A stretch of 64,000 nt of DNA from Paenibacillus etheri (GCF_001012825.1 NZ_LCZJ02000037.1:553695-617694), one strand, 5' to 3'. Numbered from the stretch's first letter, positions 26,492 to 35,209 are shown. Translations and numbers: made by a program. Notes: generated by a model not told the origin, from the sequence alone.

Positions 26492-26502
26492 GAACTCTCA
26501 CC

Positions 26503-27420
26503 CTATCGTTTCGATTTCGTCACATACTCCCGCAGTGGGAAAGCAAGGTCAATAATCCCGATAATGCGTAGCGGCGGCAGCAAAATGACCGGTATTGCTA
26601 GCAGAATGGCAACCATCTTGTTCCATTTGCGTTCATGCGCCAGGAAGAAGAAAAATCCAATCGCCTGAATCATAAAGCCAATTCGTAGCAACGGTAGCAG
26701 ATTGGCAGAAATCATAAGGATGTAATTATTCTCTGATCCTGAGAAGAAGAGCTGAAGAACCACACCAATCAAGTAATACCAAATAAATGATCTCGAAAGT
26801 CTCCACTCACGAGCAGGCTTCATCTTAGGCACTGCGTAATTCATACTGTTCAGAATCGGACGAACAATAGAATGCGTAATAACAGCTATCACGAAAGAGC
26901 TTACGATTAGAGTCATTGGGATCATTTGAACCGTCATATGACTTAGCTTGTTTACATCCTCAGTCGTAAATCCAAGATCAGTAAACAGTGGATTAGCGGT
27001 ACCAAGATCAGACAGAGGCGAGTTTACCATCTGCAGTACATCGTTCACATAGCTAGACAGATCGAAATTAAATAACGCCGTACCGAGTAATAAGAGTAAC
27101 AGGAACTCTCCAAGAATTGTAACCGTACCTGCAATCACGGTAGATATTGCTGAGGCATGTCTTTTATACCAACGTCCCATAACCAGAGCAGGTATTAAGA
27201 AATACGCCGCGATTAGCACATAAATAGGTGTAATCAGACCAACAATCAGCAACACCGGCAATACGTGTAGAACGAATTGTTTGGTGTTCAGCGTAGTGAA
27301 TAACACTACTGCCGGAACAATCATAAATAGGGTAGTGATGATGAGCAGTGGAGTCATTAAGCTAAGCAGCAAAAGTAAGTATGCTACGCTCCAAGCCACA
27401 GATGACCAGCGAAATTTCAA
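26503..27420 (-). CDS. yybS: YybS-family membrane protein (DUF2232)
   Basis: This 305-residue polytopic membrane protein has about eight hydrophobic segments. It starts MKFRWSSVAWSVAYLLLLLSLMTPLLIITTLF and carries the polar PREW-type segment MKPAREWRLSRSFIWYY. It belongs to the DUF2232/YybS family, which is always found just upstream of gdpP; a transport or GdpP-linked role has been guessed but not shown here. It lies 11 bp before gdpP and 6 bp after the MazG-like gene, so it is in one operon. Confidence 0.88.
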   Translation of the reverse strand: MKFRWSSVAWSVAYLLLLLSLMTPLLIITTLFMIVPAVVLFTTLNTKQFVLHVLPVLLIVGLITPIYVLIAAYFLIPALVMGRWYKRHASAISTVIAGTVTILGEFLLLLLLGTALFNFDLSSYVNDVLQMVNSPLSDLGTANPLFTDLGFTTEDVNKLSHMTVQMIPMTLIVSSFVIAVITHSIVRPILNSMNYAVPKMKPAREWRLSRSFIWYYLIGVVLQLFFSGSENNYILMISANLLPLLRIGFMIQAIGFFFFLAHERKWNKMVAILLAIPVILLPPLRIIGIIDLAFPLREYVTKSKR

Positions 27421-27426
27421 CAGTAT

Positions 27427-27738
27427 TCACCTCTTACGCATATGTTCTTCTAAAGCAGATATATCCTGATACCATTCTTCCAGTTGATGCCCTTCCTGCT
27501 TATGCTTTTTGAGCTTCTCGAGTAGCAAGTCATCTAATTGACGATAGGGAATCCCTAGTCTGCGGCCCAAAATATAAGAGCTCATAATCAAACTAGCGAG
27601 GCTGTCGCCCACACGGGTAGTACTGCCTTCCCATAACGCTTTAAATAACCGTGAAACTTGGTCAATCACTTCTGTTTTTAACCATTCAATTACCTTGGCG
27701 CGTTTAGCGACATCCAGATCCTTCGGCACATTGGACAC
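27427..27738 (-). CDS. MazG-like family protein
   Basis: This 103-residue all-helical protein starts at a GTG with GGAGGT 8 bp upstream. It contains EVIDQVSRLFKALWEGSTTRVGDSLASLIMSSYILGRRLGI, with the helical, acidic layout of the MazG-like nucleotide pyrophosphohydrolase group. The full EExxE...D metal motif of true MazG is not clear, so enzymatic activity is uncertain. It is the first gene of the mazG-like-yybS-gdpP-rplI-dnaB run. Confidence 0.75.
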   Translation of the reverse strand: MSNVPKDLDVAKRAKVIEWLKTEVIDQVSRLFKALWEGSTTRVGDSLASLIMSSYILGRRLGIPYRQLDDLLLEKLKKHKQEGHQLEEWYQDISALEEHMRKR

Positions 27739-27865
27739 GTCTCTCTACCTCCGGCAAAAAGCTTTATTCTCCATTATAGCATAAAAAATTCCGTGTCACA
27801 CAAGGGCGCCCCGCGTACCTTAAGTATGCTTCATCCAGGGATGAACTAGTACTTCTTACATTTTA

Positions 27866-27907
27866 AAAAAAGACCTGCTTTCCGTTATCGCCGGAAATAC
27901 AGGCCTT
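27866..27907 (-). terminator. Terminator of the CBS-domain gene
   Basis: On the reverse strand AGGCCTGT pairs with GCAGGTCT around an inner CCGG-type stem, followed by seven T. Confidence 0.8.
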
Positions 27908-27942
27908 GTTCCGATTGCTTCTATTCCCGCGAATAAATTGGG

Positions 27943-28368
27943 CTATAATGACTCCTGTGATTGTTTTGATACAAATTTCTCGCAATATTCTATGACTTGA
28001 CTCCGGCGAACGATGCCAATAAACCGGTTCATATCATCGACTACAGGAACAAAGTTCTGTACCTTAGCCAAATTAATCAGATCTTCCATATCCGCATCAA
28101 TCGAGACAGGTCTGTTATTCATCCTCAACGGCAAATCTTTAAGTAAGAATTTTGAAGCGTTCTCGAAAGTAACCTTGCCCTCGGATTCCTTCATGTACCA
28201 GAGCAGATCACCCTCTGTAACCGTACCAGCATATTCTCCATTTCGGTTCAGAATAGGGACAGCAGTATAACGGTGATACTCCATCCTCTCCAACGTTTGG
28301 CGTAGCGTTGAATCGATCGTTACGCAAGCGACTTCCTGTTTCGGAAGTAAAAAAAATGCAATATTCAT
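27943..28368 (-). CDS. CBS-domain pair protein
   Basis: This 141-residue protein is made almost only of two CBS motifs: about residues 10-60 (LRQTLERMEYHRYTAVPILNRNGEYAGTVTEGDLLWYM) and 78-135 (VSIDADMEDLINLAKVQNFVPVVDDMNRFIGIVRRSQVIEY). Such stand-alone Bateman modules bind adenosine nucleotides or c-di-AMP (like DarB/CbpB) and act on partner proteins. Its closeness to gdpP makes a c-di-AMP link attractive, but this is inference. The start has GAGGA upstream. Confidence 0.85.
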   Translation of the reverse strand: MNIAFFLLPKQEVACVTIDSTLRQTLERMEYHRYTAVPILNRNGEYAGTVTEGDLLWYMKESEGKVTFENASKFLLKDLPLRMNNRPVSIDADMEDLINLAKVQNFVPVVDDMNRFIGIVRRSQVIEYCEKFVSKQSQESL

Positions 28369-28495
28369 CTCTTGATCCTCCTCAAAGAGTTCCGAAGGAA
28401 TTACGGTTCTTTAACTTCCTTTTACTGCCATGCAAAATTATTAATACGTGGCAGCTTAATAATAGTTCCAATACATTATAGCATGAAGACAGTAA

Positions 28496-28527
28496 GCAGC
28501 AGCCATAAGAATGTGAATGGCTGCTGC
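28496..28527. terminator. Strong hairpin after the LCP gene
   Basis: A perfect 11-bp stem GCAGCAGCCAT / ATGGCTGCTGC with a 10-nt loop lies 35 bp after the LCP stop. The T tract on the reverse strand is weak (TTACTGTC), so termination may be partial. Confidence 0.5.
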
Positions 28528-28561
28528 AATTAATTATATGAGTTTGAATTCCACTTTAGAA

Positions 28562-29587
28562 TTATTGCGTAACTGCTGTTGATTTAGGCTCCAGTGCATT
28601 ACTTGCTTTTCCAGGCTCAATTAGTTGATCTACAGGTGTTCCTGCACTCATCCAGTTGTCAATCATCGCCTTAGCTTCGCTCAGATCTTCTTCATCAACG
28701 ATATCGTAATAAACACCATCCATACGTTTACCTTCACCCATAACTGTGAAGCTTGAGATATCCATGCCTTTTCCGCCCATGAATTTCTTGGCCAGACTAA
28801 TGATCATTGAAGGCTCTATATCGGTCTTGAAATTATCTCCCATGATATCCAGCAACTTCGGAATATTACCAATTTGGCTGATCGATAACATTTTATTAGC
28901 TACAACATCAATAAAAACTTGTTGACGCTTGGTGCGGTTAAAGTCACTATCCTCACGATAACGTGTATAGTTCAGCGCTTCTTGCCCGTTATAAAGCGAC
29001 TTTCCAGCTTCAATTGTAAACTTTTCATGATCCTTACCTTTGTTCACAATGTCTTTCTTAATCGGCAGCGGAACGCCTCCAATAGCATCTACCGCATCCT
29101 TGAGTCCTTGGAAATTAATTGTGGCATAATATTGGATATCATGACCGAGCAGCGCTTCTAGGGAATCCTTGGCCATCTGTTGCCCCCCGAAAGCATAGGC
29201 ATGTGTAATCTTATCCTTTTTATTATCCTTATGACCTATTATTTCCGTATACGTATCACGCGGAATAGAAATAAGCAGGATCTTATAGTCCTCTGGGCGA
29301 ACAACAGCGTACATCATGGTATCTGAACGTGCCGTTTCATTATCGCGTTGATCGGTACCTAAGAGCATAATTGAGAACGGATCGCTCGTGTACACAACCG
29401 GTTCTGGCTTAACCTTGTTATCATCCTTAAGGGGTTGGTAAGATTCTTCCTTTAGCTTAGTTTCAACCCGATCAGATAAAAAGAGGTCGAAAGCTAATAC
29501 AGCCAGGGAATTACGAAACAGGAATCCTCCCGCTATAATAACAACAAGAACAATGAGGGCGATATATCTTTTCTTTATTTTTTTCAT
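28562..29587 (-). CDS. LytR-CpsA-Psr (LCP) family wall-polymer transferase
   Basis: The start at 29587 (MKKIKKRYIALIVLVVII) has AGAAGGAA upstream. The 341-residue protein has a short cytoplasmic tail, one membrane helix (about 8-28) and an extracellular LCP domain with MLLGTDQRDNETARSDTMM, ILLISIPRDTYTEI, KDKITHAYAFGG and NYTRYREDSDFNRTKRQQ, holding the arginine and aspartate residues that bind the polyprenyl pyrophosphate. Such enzymes attach teichoic acid or other glycopolymers to peptidoglycan. TagU/TagT/TagV of Bacillus are relatives. Confidence 0.93.
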   Translation of the reverse strand: MKKIKKRYIALIVLVVIIAGGFLFRNSLAVLAFDLFLSDRVETKLKEESYQPLKDDNKVKPEPVVYTSDPFSIMLLGTDQRDNETARSDTMMYAVVRPEDYKILLISIPRDTYTEIIGHKDNKKDKITHAYAFGGQQMAKDSLEALLGHDIQYYATINFQGLKDAVDAIGGVPLPIKKDIVNKGKDHEKFTIEAGKSLYNGQEALNYTRYREDSDFNRTKRQQVFIDVVANKMLSISQIGNIPKLLDIMGDNFKTDIEPSMIISLAKKFMGGKGMDISSFTVMGEGKRMDGVYYDIVDEEDLSEAKAMIDNWMSAGTPVDQLIEPGKASNALEPKSTAVTQ

Positions 29588-29901
29588 CTTTGATTCCTTC
29601 TTTATTGTAGAATAATTGCTTGCCATATATATAATGCTTCCTGAATCTTTATCAGGCAGTCATGACTTTATTTCTCACGGCGATCGGCTGTCCCTTATTC
29701 CAATATTCTATTGTCCCCCCTTTCAGGAAATTCAGGTCATTCAAAATTATAGAAAAAAAGTTTTGGCGGTTCTAAGATAATGTGGACTAAAACAATATTT
29801 CTATTGTAATCACTAAACGGATAAAAAGAAACCACAAATAACGACATGAATAGGGAAAAAGCACCAAACCAAGTAATAAATACTGGTATGGCGCTCCAAC
29901 T
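29588..29901. other. AT-rich intergenic region upstream of the LCP gene
   Basis: No gene or convincing promoter pair is seen. The only clear element is the terminator of the carboxypeptidase gene at 29856-29895. A short palindrome ACAATA-gaaa-TATTGT lies on the reverse strand near 29791-29806. Confidence 0.5.
29856..29895 (-). terminator. Terminator of the D,D-carboxypeptidase gene
   Basis: On the reverse strand AGCGCCATACCA pairs with TGGTTTGGTGCT (10 of 12) and TTTTTCCC follows. Confidence 0.75.
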
Positions 29902-30846
29902 TTAGTTCCTAGTTCTGAGCGGTTTCATCATATGTTTAACCCGATCTCCGGATTGTAAACTGCGGAAAAATCCGTAATCAAATAATTTGGCTGCTCCTTC
30001 AAATCGGCTCTCATAAGTTTTTGCCCCCATAACCACTGCAATAAGCCTATGCCCATCCCGCTGAGCCGAGCCTGCAATGCAGTATCCTGCACGATTATTG
30101 TGTCCAGTCTTTAAACCATCTGTACCCTCATAAGCGTAAATGCCACCCATAGCCGGCAGCATGAAATTGCTGTTACTTACATATAGCCCCTTATTCTTCA
30201 AATGCATTTGTGTACGGCTAGAAATATTAAGAATATCCGGATGATGATAGATTAGTGCGGCAGCCAATTTGGCGGTATCCCGAGCTGTCATCATAGTCTC
30301 CCCGCTAATATGCATATTCGGAGCAGTGAAACCAAGATCCTTACCTGATAGTCCCGTTGCGTTAGTAAATATTGTATTGGAAGATAAACCTAGATTACGT
30401 GCCTTGTCGTTCATCATTAGCACAAAAGAGTCTTCTGAACCAGCCATATACTCTGCCAATGCAACAGTAGCATCGTTGGCAGAGTATATGGCGATTCCTT
30501 CAAATAGTTCTCTTATTGAATAGAATTCTCCCCGCTTCAATGAGAGACTAGTACCGCCCATTTTACTTGCATAGGCACTTATTGGTACTCTATCCTCCCA
30601 TCTAATCATTCCGGAGGAGATTTGATCCAGCACAATCATTTCTGTCATTAATTTAGACACACTAGCCGGTGGCATGGGTTGATCGCCGTTTATATCCACC
30701 CAGATGTCTCCAGTATCCATATCTAGAAGCACTGCTGATTCCGCATCAATATTCGGTTTAAAACCAAGCCCAGTTGGCCTCCACACGACAATCAAGACAA
30801 CGACTAAAACAACTGCAATTGTCCCCACTACTATCCGTTTCTTCAT
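29902..30846 (-). CDS. D-alanyl-D-alanine carboxypeptidase, DacF/PBP5-type
   Basis: This 314-residue serine peptidase of family S11 has the start at 30846 (MKKRIVVG) favoured by GGAGG 9 bp upstream. An N-terminal membrane helix (about 2-22) precedes the catalytic domain with SVSK (S-x-x-K), YSAND (S-x-N) and LKTGHNN (K-T-G). It trims the terminal D-Ala from peptidoglycan stem peptides. It lacks the C-terminal beta domain and amphipathic anchor of PBP5 and is held by its N-terminus instead. It may be linked to spore or wall maturation. Confidence 0.92.
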   Translation of the reverse strand: MKKRIVVGTIAVVLVVVLIVVWRPTGLGFKPNIDAESAVLLDMDTGDIWVDINGDQPMPPASVSKLMTEMIVLDQISSGMIRWEDRVPISAYASKMGGTSLSLKRGEFYSIRELFEGIAIYSANDATVALAEYMAGSEDSFVLMMNDKARNLGLSSNTIFTNATGLSGKDLGFTAPNMHISGETMMTARDTAKLAAALIYHHPDILNISSRTQMHLKNKGLYVSNSNFMLPAMGGIYAYEGTDGLKTGHNNRAGYCIAGSAQRDGHRLIAVVMGAKTYESRFEGAAKLFDYGFFRSLQSGDRVKHMMKPLRTRN

Positions 30847-30920
30847 CGTTGTCATCCTCCATACTATATATGACGAATGAAACTACAATTTGATTTCACT
30901 TTTCACAAAAAATTATTATT

Positions 30921-32651
30921 TTATTTTTCGTCCTCTTCCTTAATCCACCATTTATAAGGGTCGATAATCGTACTTATAGAATTCACACGAACGCCTTGAA
31001 GGCGCTTATTTACTGGAACAATGGCTTTACGTTCAGCAAAGAAGATCATAGGTACCTCTTCATTGACCAGCTTCTGCCACTCATAATATATTTCTTTACG
31101 ATAATCCATATCGTACGCCTTCATACTTACGCCTTCACGAATCAGCTCTTCATTCCGCTCTGAAGACCAACGTGGATAATTCCATAGATCATTTTCTCTC
31201 CATAGACCTGTTGGATCGGGATCACTCGCTAGCCCCCATACTCCGTAAAATAGTTCGATAGACGGATCGTCGGCTTCCACTGCATCGTAGAAGGTGTGGA
31301 ATTCCTTTAATGCTCCACCGTTTAGCTGTACATCGAGTCCAACATCACGCCAATTCCTTAAAATAGCATTCGTACGTAGCTCTGCTGTTTGGCTGCCTAG
31401 CATAGAATCAAAATGGATCATCAGCTTCTGGCCCTTTGCGTCTTCCCGTAATCCATCACCGTCTAGATCTAAGAACCCAGCATCATCCAGCAGTTCCTTA
31501 GCCTTAGCGGGATTATATTGATAATCATTAATCTCAGTATCAGGGATCTTCGCCCAGCTTGTACTAGATATTGGTGTCTCAACAGGCTCAGCTAGTCCGT
31601 GGGAATATGCTTTAATGATCCCTTCACGATCTAGCGCATAGTACATAGCTTGGCGTAATCTTTTATCTTCAAATTTAGGGTTATCCATTACGATTGTCTC
31701 GGTTTTCGTATCCCAATGCCCGAATTTAAAACCTATATATTCATAGCCTAGCTCAGCAGTTTGCAGAATGTTTATATTCTCCAGTTTATTTAGCTTATCA
31801 TAAGCATCCCGAGGGGCTGACTCTATATCAATTTCTCCTTTTTGAAAGCGTTCAGTCACTTCCTTATCATCAAATGCCTTATACACTACGCCATCCAATA
31901 GCGCCTTGCCCTTATAGTATTGATCAAAACGTTTCATTTCTACCCTCTCGCCAGGCTGAATATGTTCAACCACAAAAGGGCCAATCCCAATAGGAGATTT
32001 TCGCATTTGGTCACTCTCGGGCATATCTTTAACAGCGACTCCAGTATAGTATTTTTTATTCATCGGATAAGGCCACAGACTATCGATAGTGTTTACCTGT
32101 GCAGCAGTTACAGTTATTTTCAAAGTATAGGGGTCTATAACCTTCAAGCCGGATATAGCCTTCGCTTCTCCATTATGATAGGCTTCTGCACCCTGAATCA
32201 TCTCAACACTATAATAATGCGCACCCGTATAATCTGGACTAGCGATAGTTTCAATCGCAAATTTCCAATCTTCCACCGTTAATTCATCACCGTTATGCCA
32301 GCGGATTCCCGGTTTGATTTTAAAGGTAAATATTTTATGATCATCAGATTCCTGCCAAGATGCGATATTAGGAACCGTCACTAGTTCATCATTTATATTA
32401 AACATCGGCTCAGTAATAAACTCCAGCACATGAAAATCATCTTCACCTTCATAAAAAGCAGGCTCAAACAAGCCTGTAAACGGTGAGGAGAATCCGTAGG
32501 TAACTACTCCACCAGCCTGTGGCTTATCCTCTGCCGAATTATGTCGCAAAGATAATGAATGACTGCTGGAAGTTGCTCTACTACATGCTGACAATAAGGT
32601 CGCCATCACGAGCAGCGTTAACAACAACCTGCATATTTTCTTATTATTCAT
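30921..32651 (-). CDS. Peptide-binding lipoprotein of an ABC importer (OppA/DppE type, SBP family 5)
   Basis: This 576-residue extracellular solute-binding protein has a lipobox LLSAC (Cys23). After the linker comes the family 5 fold: VTYGFSSPFTGLFEPAFY, FKIKPGIRWHNGDELTVEDW, the hinge DPYTLKI and KRLQGVRVNSI near the end. It would bind oligopeptides at the membrane surface. No permease or ATPase genes lie nearby, so it must use another system's transporter or act in sensing. The sequence DLDGDGLREDAKG looks like an EF-hand-type loop and could bind calcium. Confidence 0.9.
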   Translation of the reverse strand: MNNKKICRLLLTLLVMATLLSACSRATSSSHSLSLRHNSAEDKPQAGGVVTYGFSSPFTGLFEPAFYEGEDDFHVLEFITEPMFNINDELVTVPNIASWQESDDHKIFTFKIKPGIRWHNGDELTVEDWKFAIETIASPDYTGAHYYSVEMIQGAEAYHNGEAKAISGLKVIDPYTLKITVTAAQVNTIDSLWPYPMNKKYYTGVAVKDMPESDQMRKSPIGIGPFVVEHIQPGERVEMKRFDQYYKGKALLDGVVYKAFDDKEVTERFQKGEIDIESAPRDAYDKLNKLENINILQTAELGYEYIGFKFGHWDTKTETIVMDNPKFEDKRLRQAMYYALDREGIIKAYSHGLAEPVETPISSTSWAKIPDTEINDYQYNPAKAKELLDDAGFLDLDGDGLREDAKGQKLMIHFDSMLGSQTAELRTNAILRNWRDVGLDVQLNGGALKEFHTFYDAVEADDPSIELFYGVWGLASDPDPTGLWRENDLWNYPRWSSERNEELIREGVSMKAYDMDYRKEIYYEWQKLVNEEVPMIFFAERKAIVPVNKRLQGVRVNSISTIIDPYKWWIKEEDEK

Positions 32652-32807
32652 GTGTTTCTTCCCTTCTCTAGTTGAACATATATCTACATTTAAGGTATGG
32701 AATATAAATATTTTTACTGTAACAAAGTTTTATGGCGGTTACAATAACTTCTAAGCCCTAGGCCTTTACTCCTGCTTGAAATTCACATATTTCGTTATAT
32801 ATATAAA

Positions 32808-32833
32808 AAAAGACCTGCCTCTTGGACAGATCT
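32808..32833 (-). terminator. Terminator of the MutS2-like gene
   Basis: On the reverse strand AGATCTGTCC pairs with GGCAGGTCT (mismatches) and TTTTTTT follows, directly after the stop codon at 32843. Confidence 0.75.
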
Positions 32834-32842
32834 TCATTGAAT

Positions 32843-34795
32843 TTATTCTTCATCTCTATGCGTAATCCTCAAACCCTCTACATGTTTCCGCTGCATCAAT
32901 TTGCGCTTTTTACGAGTATCCTTACTCTCAAAGATAATATCAAAGTCATATTCCTCTGGGTATAGCTCATCTTTTGAAAGGTAAGGCTTCAACCGCTTAT
33001 GGTTTATTTTCATTTTTTGCTTCTGGATCATCACTCCAACCATTCCTAAAGGATCTCTCTTCTCATATACGATCCCTGTCCGGCCGAGTGAAGTTACCAC
33101 AACTGCATCCCCGACTTCAAATTGGACCAGCTTCTCCTTGCTGCGGACGGATTGTGTAGCCTCTTCTTCTACGTTCTCATGTTCCTCTACTGTAAGAGCA
33201 GCATTTCCTTGCTCTCCATCTTTGCTGAAAAGACTTCCCCATGCCTCTCCGCTGCCTTTCTGTAGCCTTTGTTGCTGCGCCTCTACGATTTCCCATGATC
33301 TCTTAATAACGTTATCCTGTATCCCCAGCTTTTTAGCGATCTGCAGAGCGTAACTTTCCCCCGCTTCTCCAATCGTCAATCGATACAACGGCTGTAGCGA
33401 TTCTTTATCGAATTCCATGCGTGCGTTTTGAAAGCCAGTCGTTGCGGCTGCAAAGGCTTTTAGCTCATTAAAATGTGTGGTAACAATAATATTCGCCCCT
33501 TTACGGCTCAGCTCTTCCAGAATCGCGATAGAGAGCGCAATACCTTCCCCTGGATCCGTACCAGCCGCCAGCTCGTCAATGAGCAGCAGCACCCCTTTAG
33601 ATGCATCTCTCAGCATTCCCTCAATACTCTTCATTTGCGCGGAGAACGTACTAAGTGATTGTGCCAGACTTTGTCCGTCGCCGATTACACTGATCACATC
33701 CGTAAAAATAGTAAATTCGCTACCCTCCTCGACCGGAATCAACATCCCTGATTGAGCCATGATCGTCAGCAGCCCCAGTGTCTTGAGAACCACCGTTTTG
33801 CCACCTGTATTTGGGCCTGTAATGATGAGAGATTTATAACCCTTACCAACCTCCAGGTTGATCGGGATCATCCCCTTCAGCATGGGATGCCTGCCTCCGT
33901 TCATCTTTAGATAACCTTTCGCATTCAGAGCAACAGCAGATGCCCCCAGCGTTCGTGCATATTTGGCTTTGGCAAAAATAAAATCATAAGTGCCTGTAAC
34001 CTCAATATTAAGGTTTAGAGCATTCTGTTCCTGTTCTACCAAGCTAGTCAGCATGCTGAGGATAACAGCTTCTTCTCGCGCCTCTTCTCCTAATAGCAAA
34101 TCAAGCTCAATCTGGAGGGCAGCGATCTCATCTGGTTCGATAAATACCGTCTGTCCACTTGTGGATTGGTCAAGGACTGATCCTTTTATTTGCTTATGAT
34201 ATTCCCGTTTTACGGGGATAACGTAACGCCCACCTCGCTGACTATAAATATTCTCCTGCAAAATCGATTGATGGCGTGACATAATCCCTTCAATTTTTTT
34301 ATGAAGACGTTCTTTAGCCACTACGATCCGTTTACGAATTCGCTCAAGCCCCTTACTCGCTCCATCATCAATCGCACCAAAACGGATACAGCGGTCAATA
34401 GCTTCCCTCACATGATTTAATTCCATCAATGAAGAAGCATACGCAGCAATTCGTGGAGCGCTTTGTTCTTTAGAGGCCATATATTTGCGTAATTGACTAC
34501 AGCTCTTAAGAAATGTAGCAACTGCAGTGAAATCTTGCTCACTGTACAAATATCCAGTTCCCATTAAAGACATAATCCACTCAATGCCCTCTAATGAAGG
34601 AATGGGTACACTCGATCCTCGTTCCAGCAGTTCTTTAGCTTCAGAAGTTTCCTCCATTGCTCTTTGAATTGTCGGCAAATAAGTCATTGGCATAAGCTCT
34701 TCTACAGCTTTTTTTCCCACATAAGATACTGCGTGGCGCCCAAGCTCGGTTTTAATGATTTCGTATTCCAGTGTGTTTAGACTTTGTAAATTCAC
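32843..34795 (-). CDS. MutS2-like ATPase without Smr domain
   Basis: This 650-residue protein follows the MutS2 plan: N-terminal helical region (1-130), lever/clamp coiled coil (about 150-265) with SQRGGRYVIPVKREYHKQIKGSVLDQSTSGQT, and ABC-type ATPase with Walker A GPNTGGKT (327-334), signature STFSAQMKSIE and Walker B VLLLIDELAAGTDP (about 402-415). A KOW-like segment FEVGDAVVVTSLGRTGIV precedes a basic tail (RKKRKLMQRKH). The C-terminal Smr nuclease domain of MutS2 (about 780 residues) is missing. MutS2 proteins recognise collided ribosomes or recombination intermediates. The start is a GTG with AAGGAGG. See the unusual leader at 34952-35238. Confidence 0.88.
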   Translation of the reverse strand: MNLQSLNTLEYEIIKTELGRHAVSYVGKKAVEELMPMTYLPTIQRAMEETSEAKELLERGSSVPIPSLEGIEWIMSLMGTGYLYSEQDFTAVATFLKSCSQLRKYMASKEQSAPRIAAYASSLMELNHVREAIDRCIRFGAIDDGASKGLERIRKRIVVAKERLHKKIEGIMSRHQSILQENIYSQRGGRYVIPVKREYHKQIKGSVLDQSTSGQTVFIEPDEIAALQIELDLLLGEEAREEAVILSMLTSLVEQEQNALNLNIEVTGTYDFIFAKAKYARTLGASAVALNAKGYLKMNGGRHPMLKGMIPINLEVGKGYKSLIITGPNTGGKTVVLKTLGLLTIMAQSGMLIPVEEGSEFTIFTDVISVIGDGQSLAQSLSTFSAQMKSIEGMLRDASKGVLLLIDELAAGTDPGEGIALSIAILEELSRKGANIIVTTHFNELKAFAAATTGFQNARMEFDKESLQPLYRLTIGEAGESYALQIAKKLGIQDNVIKRSWEIVEAQQQRLQKGSGEAWGSLFSKDGEQGNAALTVEEHENVEEEATQSVRSKEKLVQFEVGDAVVVTSLGRTGIVYEKRDPLGMVGVMIQKQKMKINHKRLKPYLSKDELYPEEYDFDIIFESKDTRKKRKLMQRKHVEGLRITHRDEE

Positions 34796-34850
34796 AGCAA
34801 ATCCTCCTTCAAATCTCTATTAGTTTGGACCTAATTCTCCCTAACGCAAA

Positions 34851-34889
34851 GAAGGGCAAAGAATGCCACTATGGCAGTCCTTGCCCTTC
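34851..34889. terminator. Nested hairpin at the MutS2-like gene leader
   Basis: GAAGGGCAA (34851-34859) pairs with TTGCCCTTC (34881-34889), with an inner TGCCA-cta-TGGCA stem. TTTTT follows only on the forward strand. It lies about 55 bp upstream of the GTG start, just after a possible TATAAA -10 box (about 34892-34897), so it would form the 5' end of a short transcript. Confidence 0.5.
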
Positions 34890-34951
34890 TTTTTATACTG
34901 ATGCCTCCTATCGTTCTAAGGCCCCCCGCAATACAACAGGTGCCAAAAAAC

Positions 34952-34979
34952 AAAAAAACCGTGCAATAAGAGCACGGTT
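34952..34979 (-). terminator. Intrinsic terminator of the leader/ncRNA locus
   Basis: On the reverse strand AACCGTGC and GCACGGTT form a stem with TTTTTTTGTTTTTTGG after it. No annotated gene ends here; the nearest start upstream on this strand is the leader described at 34952-35203. Confidence 0.85.
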
Positions 34980-35041
34980 AATTACAAAGAGAACAACAGC
35001 CGTAAAGAGGCCATTTGACGCTTCGTGTGTTCTTAACTAAA

Positions 35042-35110
35042 TCATCCACCCGTAAGGAACAACAGACTGCTGCGTAAAACGAACTCAAATAGAGCACGTA
35101 ATCGCCTCAT
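35042..35110 (-). CDS. Candidate 22-residue peptide in the leader
   Basis: ATG at 35110 opens a 22-codon ORF ending in TGA at 35042. The predicted peptide is basic at the start (MRRLRALFEFVLR) and hydrophobic after that (SSLLFLTGG). The ribosome-binding site is poor (AGCAGG). It may be a second leader peptide or chance. Confidence 0.25.
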   Translation of the reverse strand: MRRLRALFEFVLRSSLLFLTGG

Positions 35111-35153
35111 GACGAGCCTGCTAAAGCCTTCCTAATCAAGTGTTATGAAATTG

Positions 35154-35177
35154 CTAGTTAAGAACGGTCACCAACAT
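35154..35177 (-). CDS. Candidate 7-residue leader peptide (MLVTVLN)
   Basis: ATG at 35177 has a strong AAAGGGG site exactly 8 bp upstream and lies only about 25 nt from the predicted transcript start. It reads MLVTVLN and stops at TAG (35154-35156). Its last four codons overlap the segment that can pair with 35029-35039, so a ribosome on it would hide that segment. This is the layout of ribosome-mediated attenuators, but no such peptide is known to me. Confidence 0.45.
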   Translation of the reverse strand: MLVTVLN

Positions 35178-35209
35178 CAAAATTTCCCCTTTAGTTATAG
35201 GATAGCTGT

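Larger units (their letters stand above)
34952..35203 (-). ncRNA. Candidate structured leader RNA / attenuator, about 250 nt
   Basis: A promoter (35210-35238) and a strong terminator (34952-34979) bound a stretch with no long ORF. Bases 35155-35165, inside a 7-codon ORF, are the exact reverse complement of 35029-35039 (GTTCTTAACTA), allowing an 11-bp long-range stem. The terminator's 5' arm CGTGCTCT recurs upstream on the same strand near 35092-35098. It does not match 6S, tmRNA or T-box features that I know. It could be a free small RNA or a leader of the MutS2-like gene 157 bp downstream. Confidence 0.5.

Noticed and set aside
34952-35203. 6S RNA, tmRNA or T-box identity for the leader RNA
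   Set aside because: I do not see the tmRNA ends or tag reading frame, a long 6S-like rod with central bubble, or the T-box GGGTGGNACCGCG sequence. It is kept only as an unassigned RNA.
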